DNA from: Paracoccus isoporae | GTDB lineage: Bacteria > Pseudomonadota > Alphaproteobacteria > Rhodobacterales > Rhodobacteraceae | DNA length: 64,000 bases | NCBI RefSeq assembly: GCF_900101865.1 | Contig: NZ_FNAH01000006.1 | Coordinates: 62,001 to 126,000 of the forward strand | Direction of reading: 5' to 3' | Shown here: positions 36,190-45,258 of the stretch, piece after piece | Layout of the letters: every line of letters starts with the position of its first letter | Position numbering within the stretch: the first letter of the stretch is position 1 | The notes under the pieces: generated by a model | What the model saw: the letters and a program-made list of their open reading frames with translations, nothing else | The model's database searches: none | Told to the model about the DNA's origin: nothing | Position numbers and translations under genes: made by a program

Positions 36190-37004
36190 CGCGCTTCCTC
36201 CAGATCGACTTCGGCGTCGAGCAGGTCGCGCAGCCCGTCGGCGAGGAAATTGATCCCCAGCACCAGCGAGATCAGCGCCAGCCCCGGCGCGATCACCCCC
36301 ATCGGGGCGCGGAACACGGTGGATTGCGCCTGCTGAAGCAACTGACCCCAAGAGGCATTGGGCGGCGGCGTGCCAAGCCCCAGGAAGGACAGCGAGGCCT
36401 CGGCAATCACCGCCAACCCGAATTGCAGGGCCACGGCGACGAGGACCGTCGGCAGGATATTGGGCAGCACATGACTGACCACGATGCGCCCCCAGCCCAG
36501 CCCCGAACAGCGCGCGGCGGTTATGTAGTCCTGCGCCAGCACCCGCTTGGTCAGGATCCGCACCAGCCGGGCGATGATCGCGGACATGGCCAGCCCGATG
36601 GCGAGGATCGCGGTGCCGAGGCTGGCGCCCTCGCTGGCTGCCACGACCAGCATCGCCAGCAGCAGCGTGGGAAAGGCGATCAGGATATCCAGCGTCGCCG
36701 CCAGCCCGTCATCCGCGCTGCGCCTGGCGAAGGCCGCAAGCACACCCAGGCATGTGCCGATGAGACCGCCCAGAGCCGCCGCCCCGATCCCCACGCTCAG
36801 CGCGATGCGTGCGCCAATCATCACCTTGGTCAGATAATCCTGCCCCAGCCGGTCGGTGCCGAACGGATGCGCCCAGCTTGGCGGCTGCAACCGCCCGCCG
36901 GCCATCGCCGTCGGATCGTAAGGCAGCCAGAACAGCGTCAGCAGCGCCACGCCCGCGTTCAGCCCGACCAGCAGCAGCCCCACCCATAACGTCCCCCGGC
37001 TCAT
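36186..37004 (-). CDS. peptide ABC transporter permease (DppC-like)
   Basis: Inner-membrane permease of 272 residues with about six helices. Near the N-terminus HPFGTDRLGQDYL is the usual DppC motif. The cytoplasmic EAA loop reads ARCSGLGWGRIVVSHVLPN, which contacts the ATPases. Forms the channel with the DppB-like protein encoded just upstream; the genes overlap by four bases. Confidence 0.92.
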   Translation of the reverse strand: MSRGTLWVGLLLVGLNAGVALLTLFWLPYDPTAMAGGRLQPPSWAHPFGTDRLGQDYLTKVMIGARIALSVGIGAAALGGLIGTCLGVLAAFARRSADDGLAATLDILIAFPTLLLAMLVVAASEGASLGTAILAIGLAMSAIIARLVRILTKRVLAQDYITAARCSGLGWGRIVVSHVLPNILPTVLVAVALQFGLAVIAEASLSFLGLGTPPPNASWGQLLQQAQSTVFRAPMGVIAPGLALISLVLGINFLADGLRDLLDAEVDLEEAR

Positions 37005-37963
37005 CGCGCCGACCCGCGATTGTCGCGCAGGCGCGGATCGATCATGCGCTGCAGAATATCGGCGGCAAAACCGATCAGCAGGACCAGAAGCGTGGTGATC
37101 AGCAGCACGCCCTGCACGCTCGGATAGTCCCGCTGCTCAATGCCCAGAAGCAGCATCGAGCCGAGACCGGGCAGCGAGAACACACGCTCGACCACCACCG
37201 CCCCCAGCAGGGTCGAGGCCAGCTCGATCCCCAGGATCGAGATCACCGGCACCGCTCCGTTGCGGATCCCGTGCCGGATCAGCGCGCGCGGAAAACTCTC
37301 GCCCAGGGCGCGGGCGTTGCGCAGGTAATCGGCGTCCAGCACGTCCAGCGTGGCCGAGCGGACATAGCGCAGCAGCGACGCGCTCATCACCACGGCGATG
37401 GTGATGATCGGCAGGATCAGCGACTGCCCGGCGGCGACCGGATCGGCCCATCCGCGCATCGGAAAGCCCGACGCGGGCAGAAGCCGCCATTCCACCGCCA
37501 CCAGCCAGACCAGCAGGATGCCGATCCAGAAGACGGGGATCGCCAGCCCAAGCTGCGACAGGCCCGAAATTGCCACCCCGTACCAGCGATCCGCCCTGAC
37601 CGCCGCAAGGATCCCCAGCGGCACGGCAATCGCGATTGCCAGCAGAAAGGCCGCGACGGTCAGCGGCAGGGTGATGGCCAGACGCTCCATGATCTCGGGC
37701 AGGACCGGCTGGTTCGACACGAAGGACACGCCCAGATCGAAGCGGGCCAGATCCGACAGGAAGCGGCCGAACTGCACCCAAATCGGCTGGTCGGAGCCCA
37801 CCTGTTCGCGCGCCGCGGCGATCTGCGCCTCGTCCGCGCCCACCGACAGAAGTGCTGCGGCCGGATCGCCCGGCAGAAGCCGCAGCAGCACGAACAGCAC
37901 CAGCCCCGCCACGACAAGCGACAGAGCCAGCACGATTGTCCGGCGCAGCAGATAGCGGGCCAT
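37001..37963 (-). CDS. peptide ABC transporter permease (DppB-like)
   Basis: Inner-membrane permease of 320 residues starting MARYLLRRTIVLALSLVVAG, the typical DppB beginning. LLPGDPAAALL follows the first helix and the EAA-type loop is NARALGESFPRALIRHGIRN. It lies 15 bases after the binding-protein gene in transcription order. Confidence 0.92.
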   Translation of the reverse strand: MARYLLRRTIVLALSLVVAGLVLFVLLRLLPGDPAAALLSVGADEAQIAAAREQVGSDQPIWVQFGRFLSDLARFDLGVSFVSNQPVLPEIMERLAITLPLTVAAFLLAIAIAVPLGILAAVRADRWYGVAISGLSQLGLAIPVFWIGILLVWLVAVEWRLLPASGFPMRGWADPVAAGQSLILPIITIAVVMSASLLRYVRSATLDVLDADYLRNARALGESFPRALIRHGIRNGAVPVISILGIELASTLLGAVVVERVFSLPGLGSMLLLGIEQRDYPSVQGVLLITTLLVLLIGFAADILQRMIDPRLRDNRGSAR

Positions 37964-37978
37964 GCGGCCTCTCCCGGC

Positions 37979-39463
37979 TTATTCGGCTTTCTCGATGTCG
38001 CGCAGGAAGAACTGCGCGTTCAGCCCGTTCAGCGGGTAGCCGCTGATCTCGCTGCTGGAAACCACGATCTGAGGATAGAGGAAGAACCAGTTGGTCGCGG
38101 CCTCCTCGGCAATGATCCGGTTGGCCTGGCGCAGCTTCTCGGTCTGCTCCTCGACCGTGTCGGATTCCTCGGCCGAGGCGATCAGATCCACCACCTCCGG
38201 GTTGTCATAGCCCCAGTAGAAATCGGGGTTGCCATAGAAGACGATGTCGCGATGATTGACGTGCTCCTGCAGCGTCGCCTCGAAATCCTTGGCCTGGTAG
38301 ACCTTGGTGTACCACTCATTCGCGGTGATGATGTTGATGTTCACCGTCACCCCGACCTTTGCCAGCTCCGATTTCAGGAACTCGGCGGTGATCGGGTGCG
38401 GGTCGTAATTCGGCGTCTCCAGCGTGAATTCAAACCCGTCGGGATAGCCCGCCTCGGCCAGCATCTCCCTGGCCGCCTCCGGGTCATACGGGTCCACGCC
38501 GGTCAGATCCTCGTACCAGGGATCGGTCGGCGGCACGAAGGAGCCGAGCACCATGCCGCGATCATCCCAGATCGCCTCGAGCAGCTTCTGCTTGTCCACG
38601 GCCCGCGCCAGTGCCTTGCGCACGGTCACGTTGTCGAACGGCGCGACGCGGTCGTTATAGGCCATGAGCTGCTTGGTGGTCGAATTCCCCTCCGAGATGG
38701 TGAACTCGTCCGTGCCCTCGAACAGCGCCAGCGCATCCGGGCTCTGGACAGATGTTATGACATCGACCGCATTGGTCAGCAGCGCATTGTCGAGCGCCGC
38801 GGCCTCGGTGAAGTAATTGAACACCGCGCCGCCATTGGCAGGCGCGTCGCCCCAGTAATCCTCGAACCGCTCCAGCGACAGGGCCGATCCGCGCCGCCAG
38901 TCCACCAGCGTATAGGGGCCGGTCCCGTCCTCGCTGGCGGAAATATCGCCGGCGGCGTCGTTCACGATCCAGACATAGGTGAGGTTGTAGGGCAGCGAGA
39001 TCGACTTCTTCGCCAGCGTCACCACCACCGTCCGCTCGTCCGGTGCCTCGACGCTTTCGATGGTGGAGAGGCTGCTTTTGCGCGACGAGCGAGACTCCTC
39101 GGCCATCACCCGTTCGATGGAGTATTTCACGTCCTCGGCGGTCAGCGGATCGCCGGAATGGAAGCTCACCCCGTCCTGCAGGGTGAATCTGTGGGTCAGC
39201 CCATCCTCCGAGATGCTGTGATCCGCGGCCAGCACCGGCTCGACGTCACCTTCGTCGGTCAGGCGGAACAGCCCCTCGTAGACATTGTCGTTGAACGCCT
39301 CGTTGATGCCCTGCCCGGCGCCTGCGGTGTTGTCGAGATTCTGCGGCTCGTAGAGCGAGCCGATGCGGATGATCGCGTCCGGGTCCGACTGGGCCAGTGC
39401 GGGCGATGCGAAAGCCGCCAGGGCGGCGCCAATGGCGAGCGCGAATTGCGGGGCGAATTTCAT
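37979..39463 (-). CDS. peptide/nickel-type ABC transporter binding protein
   Basis: Periplasmic solute-binding protein (SBP family 5) of 494 residues. It has a signal peptide ending SPALAQSD. The family pattern is seen in LTHRFTLQDGVSFHSGDPLTAEDVKY (spread over residues 80-110). The ligand cannot be read from sequence; di- or oligopeptides are the usual substrates. First gene of the operon: binding protein, two permeases, two ATPases, DUF1684. Divergent from the TPP-riboswitch operon across 265 bases. Confidence 0.92.
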   Translation of the reverse strand: MKFAPQFALAIGAALAAFASPALAQSDPDAIIRIGSLYEPQNLDNTAGAGQGINEAFNDNVYEGLFRLTDEGDVEPVLAADHSISEDGLTHRFTLQDGVSFHSGDPLTAEDVKYSIERVMAEESRSSRKSSLSTIESVEAPDERTVVVTLAKKSISLPYNLTYVWIVNDAAGDISASEDGTGPYTLVDWRRGSALSLERFEDYWGDAPANGGAVFNYFTEAAALDNALLTNAVDVITSVQSPDALALFEGTDEFTISEGNSTTKQLMAYNDRVAPFDNVTVRKALARAVDKQKLLEAIWDDRGMVLGSFVPPTDPWYEDLTGVDPYDPEAAREMLAEAGYPDGFEFTLETPNYDPHPITAEFLKSELAKVGVTVNINIITANEWYTKVYQAKDFEATLQEHVNHRDIVFYGNPDFYWGYDNPEVVDLIASAEESDTVEEQTEKLRQANRIIAEEAATNWFFLYPQIVVSSSEISGYPLNGLNAQFFLRDIEKAE

Positions 39464-39627
39464 CGGGATGACCTCTGTCTGTTCCGTTCGGCCCAAACTA
39501 GCAACCCGCCACGGCCGTGGCGAGGGCATCGCGTAAATTTCGCCGCCGGATGCAAGCTAGCGGATTTCAGGCGGAATTTACGTCGCGGCAGATTGACTTG
39601 GCGCCAAGGCTGTGATCGTTATCGCCC

Positions 39628-39723
39628 ATCCACAGGGGAGCCGCGTAGTGCCGTGGCTGAGATGGGGGCGCAACCCTCCGGACCCTCGAAGCTGATCTGG
39701 GTCATGCCAGCGGAGCAAGGAGG
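39628..39723 (+). ncRNA. TPP riboswitch (THI element)
   Basis: Aptamer with all the familiar conserved blocks: ACAGGGGAGCC, GTGGCTGAGATGGG, ACCCTC, then GCTGATCTGGGTCATGCCAG and CGGAGCAAGG. The Shine-Dalgarno sequence AAGGAGGA (39717-39724) is part of or next to the closing strand, so thiamine diphosphate should block translation start. It lies ahead of a three-gene pyrimidine/thiamine-precursor ABC importer. Confidence 0.95.
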
Positions 39724-39728
39724 ACATC

Positions 39729-39866
39729 ATGCACGCGACCGCACCATTCTGCATTCCAACCGGAGACCGGCGATCCGATACGGGCTGCCCTGTCGCGCGG
39801 CGGCAGACCGGCAAGCCCCGCCGACCGGGCGCCGCCGCCAGACCGTGCCCAAGCCGCCACGGCTGA
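39729..39866 (+). CDS. 45-codon frame directly under the TPP riboswitch ribosome site
   Basis: The strong AAGGAGGA next to the riboswitch is spaced five bases from this ATG (39729), not from the permease start. The frame encodes MHATAPFCIPTGDRRSDTGC and onward, Arg/Pro-rich, 45 residues, and stops at 39866, four bases before the permease ATG (39871), in a different frame. It could be a translated leader that couples riboswitch control to the permease. The protein resembles nothing I know and may have no function itself. Confidence 0.4.
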   Translation: MHATAPFCIPTGDRRSDTGCPVARRQTGKPRRPGAAARPCPSRHG

Positions 39867-39870
39867 GCCG

Positions 39871-40659
39871 ATGCACAGCCGATACCGCCCGCCGCGCGGC
39901 GGGGCGTTGCTGCGTGGCACCCCGGCACTGCTCTCCGTCCTCTGCGCACTTCTGATCTGGGAAGCCTATGTCCGGGTTTCCGGCATCTCGCCTTTGCTTC
40001 TTCCGGCCCCGAGCCAGGTTCTCCGGCAGATCTGGTCCAGCCGCGAGATGCTGTGGGCCAATACCGTCCCGACCATCCGCGCCACCCTGCTGGGCTTTGC
40101 GCTGTCGGTCAGCGTCGCCTTCATCCTGTCGGTCTTGCTGGACTTCATCCCGCGGCTGCGCCGGGCGCTTTTTCCGGTGTTCATCATCAGCCAGACCCTA
40201 CCGCTGGTGGCCATCGCGCCGCTCATGGTGCTGTGGTTCGGCTTCGATCTGACGCCGAAGATCCTTCTCGTGGCGCTCGTCACCTTCTTTCCGATGCTGA
40301 TCGCCCTGGCCGATGGCTACGCCTCCACCGAACCGGAGGTCGAGGAATTGCTGCGATCCATGGGGGCCTCGCGGATGGCGGTCTATCGCATGGCCCGGCT
40401 GCCCTCCTCCCTGCCATATTTCTTCGCCGGGCTGCGCATCTCGATCACCTACGCGGTGGTGGCCGCGATTTTCGCGGAATATGCCGGTGCGCGGTCCGGG
40501 CTGGGCATCGTCATCCTGAACGCAAAGAACAGCTTCCGCCCCGATCTCGTGCTGGCGGCGGTCGCGGTCAGCTCGGCCATGACGCTGTGCCTCTACGGTG
40601 TCGCGGCGCTGTTGCAGCGCCTGATGATCGGGCATCGCTGCACAGGCGGTGCCGCATGA
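39871..40659 (+). CDS. ThiX-type ABC transporter permease
   Basis: A 262-residue membrane permease of the nitrate/taurine/thiamine-precursor class. It has about six helices (LLSVLCALLIWEAYVRVSG first) and the EAA loop EVEELLRSMGASRMAVYRMA. Placed behind a TPP riboswitch and ahead of an ATPase and a ThiY-like binding protein, it should import a thiamine precursor such as hydroxymethylpyrimidine or formyl-aminopyrimidine. Start at 39871 follows the leader frame closely; no good ribosome site of its own is seen, which supports coupling. Confidence 0.88.
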   Translation: MHSRYRPPRGGALLRGTPALLSVLCALLIWEAYVRVSGISPLLLPAPSQVLRQIWSSREMLWANTVPTIRATLLGFALSVSVAFILSVLLDFIPRLRRALFPVFIISQTLPLVAIAPLMVLWFGFDLTPKILLVALVTFFPMLIALADGYASTEPEVEELLRSMGASRMAVYRMARLPSSLPYFFAGLRISITYAVVAAIFAEYAGARSGLGIVILNAKNSFRPDLVLAAVAVSSAMTLCLYGVAALLQRLMIGHRCTGGAA

Positions 40660-41405
40660 CGGCGCTCTCCATCGACAATCTTTCGCTGAAACTGGGCGGA
40701 ACCCAGGTGCTGGACGACATCAGCCTGCATGTCGCGGAGGGGGAGTTCGTCTCCATCCTCGGCCCGTCGGGCTGCGGGAAGTCCAGCCTGTTCCGGGTGC
40801 TGACCGGCGGCGTGGCCGCCGATCGCGGCGAGGTCCGGGTCGATCCGGCGGCCCGCATCGGTGCCGGCAGCGCCTTCGCCTTCATGCCGCAGCGCGATGC
40901 GCTGATGCCGTGGCGCCGGATCATCGACAACATCACGCTGGGGCTGGAGGTTCAGGGCATCTCGCGCGCCGACGCCCGCGCCCTGGCCGAACCGATGCTG
41001 CCGGAATTCGGGCTGGCGGGTTTCGACCGGCATTATCCGCATGAGCTGTCCGGCGGGATGCGCCAGCGCGCCGCGCTGCTGCGCACCATCCTGCAGGGCC
41101 GGCCGATCCAGCTTCTGGACGAGCCGTTCGGCGCGCTCGACGCGCTGACCCGCGCCGGAATGCAGCGCTGGCTGGAACGGCGCTTTCACGCCGCCGGCTG
41201 GACGACGATCCTCGTCACCCATGACGTCCGAGAGGCGGTGGCGCTGTCGGACCGCATCTATGTGTTCTCGCCGCGCCCCGCCCGCGTCGTCCGGGAGATC
41301 CGCGTCGATGCCCCGCGGCCGCGCCTCGGTCGGCCCATGTCGGACGCGTCGCGCCGCATCGAAGAACAGCTTCTCGACATCTTGCTTGAACAGAGGACCG
41401 CCTGA
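40656..41405 (+). CDS. ThiZ-type ABC transporter ATPase
   Basis: A 249-residue ATPase. Walker A is GPSGCGKSSLFR, the signature LSGGMRQRAALLRT and Walker B IQLLDEPFGALD; the H-loop is in VTHDVREA. It starts MTALSIDNLSLKLGG; ATG overlaps the permease stop (ATGA). Energises the thiamine-precursor importer. Confidence 0.9.
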   Translation: MTALSIDNLSLKLGGTQVLDDISLHVAEGEFVSILGPSGCGKSSLFRVLTGGVAADRGEVRVDPAARIGAGSAFAFMPQRDALMPWRRIIDNITLGLEVQGISRADARALAEPMLPEFGLAGFDRHYPHELSGGMRQRAALLRTILQGRPIQLLDEPFGALDALTRAGMQRWLERRFHAAGWTTILVTHDVREAVALSDRIYVFSPRPARVVREIRVDAPRPRLGRPMSDASRRIEEQLLDILLEQRTA

Positions 41406-41406
41406 C

Positions 41407-42402
41407 ATGAAGAAACTGCTTTGCCTGCTCGCCCTGACCGCCAGCCCGGCCGCCGCGGGCGAGAGTGTGGCCGTCGCGCTCGACTGGACGCCCAACACCA
41501 ACCATGTCGGTCTCTATGTCGCGCAGGCAAAGGGCTGGTTCGACGAGGCCGGGCTCGATGTCGAGATCCTGCCCTATACCGACACCTCGGCCGGGGCGCT
41601 GATGAGCTCGGGCGTGGCGCAGTTCGGCATTCTCAGCTCGGTCGGGTTTCTGTCGCAGCGCGCCGCGGGCGCGGATCTGCAGGTGGTGCTGGGCGTCGTC
41701 CAGCACGACACCGGGCGGCTGGTGTTCGACGGCGAACGCGACGACATCCAGAGACCCGCCGATCTGGACGGGATGACCTATGCCGGGTTCGGCTCTGAAT
41801 GGGAAACCGCGCTGATCAGGACAATGATTCAGTCGGACGGGGGCGCGGGCGAGTTTGAAACCGTCACGCTCGGCACTTCGGCCTATGAGGCCTTGGCCTC
41901 GGGCGCAGTCGATTTCACGCTGGAGATCGTGACCTGGGAGGGCGTTCATGCCGATCTTCTGGGCCGCTCGCAACGGGGCTTCGTCTATGCCGACTGGGGC
42001 GTGCCGCCGCAGCAGACGACGCTGCTCGGCGCGGATGCGGGCTGGGTCGCGGCCAATGCGGACGCCGCCGGGGCCTTCGTGAAGGCGGTGCAGCGCGGCT
42101 ATGGCTTCGCGCTCGATCACCCGGCGGAGGCGGCCGAAATCCTGATCGAACAGTCGGGCGGCATGCTGACCGACCCGGACCTCGTCCACGGCTCGATGGA
42201 GATGCTGGTTCGCGACGGGTTCCTTAAGGATCCGGGAGAGCCGGTTGGCCATGTCGACGCCGACATGATGGCGCGGCTGGGGCAATTCCTGTTCGACTCG
42301 GGCGCCCTGCGCGGCCCCGGTGGCCAGGTATTGGACGAACTGCCGGACCTGACCGGCTGGGTGACGAACGCATTCCTTGCACCGGAGGCGCCAGAGACTT
42401 GA
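41407..42402 (+). CDS. ThiY-type periplasmic binding protein
   Basis: A 331-residue exported protein (signal peptide to about residue 17, SPAAAGES). The NMT1/THI5-like fold is marked by VALDWTPNTNHVGLYVAQAKG, the stretch that in ThiY proteins contacts the pyrimidine. Third gene of the TPP-controlled operon, one base after the ATPase stop. Substrate (formyl-aminopyrimidine or hydroxymethylpyrimidine) inferred from family and riboswitch. Confidence 0.9.
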   Translation: MKKLLCLLALTASPAAAGESVAVALDWTPNTNHVGLYVAQAKGWFDEAGLDVEILPYTDTSAGALMSSGVAQFGILSSVGFLSQRAAGADLQVVLGVVQHDTGRLVFDGERDDIQRPADLDGMTYAGFGSEWETALIRTMIQSDGGAGEFETVTLGTSAYEALASGAVDFTLEIVTWEGVHADLLGRSQRGFVYADWGVPPQQTTLLGADAGWVAANADAAGAFVKAVQRGYGFALDHPAEAAEILIEQSGGMLTDPDLVHGSMEMLVRDGFLKDPGEPVGHVDADMMARLGQFLFDSGALRGPGGQVLDELPDLTGWVTNAFLAPEAPET

Positions 42403-42491
42403 GCCGCGTCTTGCGGTGTGCCTTGCCATCGACGCGGCACCTGATAGATTTCGCCGGGCCGATCGCCACCTGTCGCGGCTCGGCGGATGTT

Positions 42492-42577
<86 letters not shown>

Positions 42578-42599
42578 GCCCTGCCCCCGGAGCTGTCAC

Positions 42600-43244
42600 G
42601 TGACGCCGATGCCCGATCCCGTCCTGTTCGGCGGCACCCCGGTGCTGTTCGTTATGGCCGCACCGGCGGAATACGGCCCGGCGCTCAAGGCCCGGTTCAC
42701 CCCGCTGATGACCGGCATCGGCCCGATCGAGGCGGCGGTGGAGATGGGCATCGCGCTCAGCCGGTTGCAGGCGGCGGAACGGATGCCGCGCCTTGTCGTC
42801 TCGCTGGGCTCTGCCGGGTCCGCGAAGCTGGAACAGGGCGCGATCTATCAGGCCGGATCGGTGAGCTGGCGCGACATGGACGCCTCGGCGCTCGGCTTCG
42901 AGAAGGGCACGACCCCGCTTCTGGACCTGCCCGCGACCCTGCCTCTGCCGCTGCGCATTCCGGGCATCCCGACAGCCAGCCTGTCCACCGGCGCCAATGT
43001 CGTCTCCGGCGCGGCCTATGACGCCATCCCCGAGGAGATGGTGGATATGGAAAGCTTCGCGGTGCTGCGCGCCTGTCAGAAATTCGATCTGCCGCTGATC
43101 GTGCTGCGCGGGATCTCGGACGGGGCGGAGGAGCTGTCGCATCTGGAGGACTGGACGCGCTATCTGCATGTGGTGGATGCGGGTCTGGCAGAGGCGGTGG
43201 ACGCGATGCGCGACGCTTTGTCATCCGGGGCCATCCGGGTTTGA
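42600..43244 (+). CDS. mtnN: 5'-methylthioadenosine/S-adenosylhomocysteine nucleosidase
   Basis: A 214-residue purine-nucleosidase-fold enzyme that splits MTA and SAH to adenine and a thioribose. Seen are APAEYGP with the first catalytic Glu, TGIGPIEAA, SLGSAGS, VDMESFAV with the substrate Glu, and RGISDGAEE with the catalytic Asp. A GTG at 42600 with GGAG seven bases upstream is preferred to an ATG at 42609. It lies 22 bases past tRNA-Leu. The phosphorylase family is an alternative, but the EYGP and SDGA motifs favour MtnN. Confidence 0.82.
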   Translation: MTPMPDPVLFGGTPVLFVMAAPAEYGPALKARFTPLMTGIGPIEAAVEMGIALSRLQAAERMPRLVVSLGSAGSAKLEQGAIYQAGSVSWRDMDASALGFEKGTTPLLDLPATLPLPLRIPGIPTASLSTGANVVSGAAYDAIPEEMVDMESFAVLRACQKFDLPLIVLRGISDGAEELSHLEDWTRYLHVVDAGLAEAVDAMRDALSSGAIRV

Positions 43245-43301
43245 CGGTTGCCGCAGCGCGGGGCTGCGCCTAAACCGGGGCGAGCAATCCGAAAGGCACG
43301 C

Positions 43302-45134
43302 ATGGCCCGCGCACCGCAAGCCCAGACCGACCGCCCCGCCAGCCGCCAGATCGGCGCGCTGTCTGCGCTGTGGCCCTTTATCCGCCCCTACCGGGCGATG
43401 GCCCTCGCGGCCCTTCTGGCGCTGACGCTGACGGCCGCAATCAGCCTGATCCTGCCGCTCGCCGTGCGCCGCGTCGTGGACGGGTTCGACGTAGGTTCCG
43501 CCCTGATGGATGAATATTTCGTCGCGTCGCTGCTGATCGTGGCGGCACTCGCCGCCGGGACCGGGTTGCGCTATTACCTGGTGACACGGCTGGGCGAACG
43601 TGTTGTCACCGATATCCGCAAGGCGGTGTTCGACCGGGTCATCGGCCTGTCACCGGCGTTTTTCGAGCGTGTCATCACCGGAGAGATCCTGAGCCGCATC
43701 ACCACCGACACCACCGTGATCCAGTCGGTCGTGGGCTCCTCGGTTTCGGTGGCCTTGCGCAACATGCTGCTGATGATCGGCGGGCTGGTCATGTTGTTTC
43801 TGACCTCGGCCAAGCTGACCGGGCTGGTGTTGCTGCTGGTGCCGGTGATCCTGGTTCCGATCATCGGGCTGGGCCGGCGTCTGCGCGTGCTGGCACGGCA
43901 GAACCAGGACTGGATCGCCGCCTCCTCGGGCACCGCCTCGGAATCGCTGCTGGCGGCGCAGACCGTGCAGGCTTTCACGCATGAGACGGCCACCCGCGCC
44001 GAGTTCGGCCGCATCACCGAGGAAAGCTTCCGCTCCGCCCGCCAGCGGATCCTGACCCGGGCGATGCTGACCGTGATCGTCATCTTCCTGATCCTTGCCG
44101 GGGTGATTGGTGTGCTGTGGATCGGGGCGCGCGACGTGGATGCCGGGCTGATGAGCGTGGGCGAGCTGGTCCAGTTCGTCATCTACGCCGTGCTCGTGGC
44201 CGGCAGTGTCGGGGCCTTGTCCGAGATCTGGGGCGAGTTGCAGCGCGCCGCCGGGGCGACCGAACGGCTGGCTGAGTTGCTGGCGGCGCAGGATGCGATC
44301 AGCGACCCCGCCGATCCGGTGCCGCTGCCCCGGCCGGTGCACGGCGAGATCCGGCTGCATGACGTGACATTTGCCTATCCGTCGCGCCCGGAACGGGCAT
44401 CTCTCAGCGGCGTCGATCTGGCCATCCGCCCCGGCGAGACGGTCGCGCTTGTCGGCCCGTCCGGGGCCGGCAAGACCACGGTGATCCAGCTCATCCAGCG
44501 GTTCTGGGATCCGGCATCCGGCAAGGTCACGCTGGACGGCATCGATCTGCGTGACATGGCCCGCGCCGATTTCCGCGCCGCCCTCGCGCTCGTCCCGCAG
44601 GACCCAGTGATCTTCGCCACCTCCGCGCGCGAAAATATCCGCTTCGGCCGCCCGGAGGCGAGCGATGAGGAGGTCGAGGCCGCGGCCCGCGCCGCGAATG
44701 CGCATGCGTTCCTGACCGCGCTGCCCGAAGGCTACGATTCGCAAGTGGGTGAGCGCGGCGTGATGCTGTCGGGCGGCCAGCGGCAGCGCATCGCCATCGC
44801 CCGCGCCATCCTGCGCGATGCGCCGGTGCTGCTTCTGGACGAGGCCACATCGGCGCTCGACGCGGAATCGGAATATCTCGTGCAGCAGGCGGTGGATGCG
44901 TTGTCCAAGGGCCGGACCACGATCATCGTCGCGCATCGGCTCGCCACGGTGAAGAAGGCCGACCGGATCGTGGTGCTGGAAGATGGCCGGATCGTCGCGC
45001 AGGGCCGCCATGCCGAGCTGGTGGCGCAGGGGGGGCTGTATGCACGGCTGGCGCGGCTGCAATTCACCGAAGGCGGCGAGGATCCGAGCCTGACCGACCC
45101 GGCATCGCCACAGGCAATCCGCGCAGAAGCCTGA
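43302..45134 (+). CDS. MsbA-like ABC exporter
   Basis: Half-transporter of 610 residues with an N-terminal six-helix domain ([19 protein letters not shown] onwards) and a C-terminal ATPase. Walker [11 protein letters not shown], the signature [15 protein letters not shown], Walker [13 protein letters not shown] and H-loop IVAHRLATV are intact. It works as a homodimer and exports lipids or hydrophobic compounds; the substrate cannot be told. Start at [12 protein letters not shown], 57 bases after mtnN; GAAAGGCACGC precedes it. Confidence 0.9.
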   Translation: MARAPQAQTDRPASRQIGALSALWPFIRPYRAMALAALLALTLTAAISLILPLAVRRVVDGFDVGSALMDEYFVASLLIVAALAAGTGLRYYLVTRLGERVVTDIRKAVFDRVIGLSPAFFERVITGEILSRITTDTTVIQSVVGSSVSVALRNMLLMIGGLVMLFLTSAKLTGLVLLLVPVILVPIIGLGRRLRVLARQNQDWIAASSGTASESLLAAQTVQAFTHETATRAEFGRITEESFRSARQRILTRAMLTVIVIFLILAGVIGVLWIGARDVDAGLMSVGELVQFVIYAVLVAGSVGALSEIWGELQRAAGATERLAELLAAQDAISDPADPVPLPRPVHGEIRLHDVTFAYPSRPERASLSGVDLAIRPGETVALVGPSGAGKTTVIQLIQRFWDPASGKVTLDGIDLRDMARADFRAALALVPQDPVIFATSARENIRFGRPEASDEEVEAAARAANAHAFLTALPEGYDSQVGERGVMLSGGQRQRIAIARAILRDAPVLLLDEATSALDAESEYLVQQAVDALSKGRTTIIVAHRLATVKKADRIVVLEDGRIVAQGRHAELVAQGGLYARLARLQFTEGGEDPSLTDPASPQAIRAEA

Positions 45135-45214
45135 GCGGTCCGCGCGGCCATTGCCGCCAACCCGAAGAAACTGCTTGCAGGAATCCGCGAAGATCGTCTA
45201 TGCCCCGCCTTGGG

Positions 45215-45258
45215 ACACCCCTCCCCAACGAGGGGCTTTTGCCTGGAAGGGTAACATC
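45215..45258 (+). ncRNA. serC leader RNA (translation-control element)
   Basis: Directly before serC, strand CCCCT (45218-45222) can pair with AGGGG (45231-45235), or the overlapping ACCCCTCC (45217-45224) can pair with GGAAGGGT (45245-45252), the serC ribosome site. The two pairings exclude each other. Position and shape fit the serC leader motif described in alphaproteobacteria (Rfam serC), whose final stem covers the ribosome site; the match was made from memory. The 5' limit is uncertain. Confidence 0.7.

Noticed and set aside
36809..39955. Very long plus-strand open frame (1048 codons) opposite the peptide transporter operon
   Set aside because: It is antisense to well-supported permease and binding-protein genes. 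Its translation is rich in Arg, Gln, His and Pro, as is usual for shadow frames in high-GC DNA, with no domain pattern.
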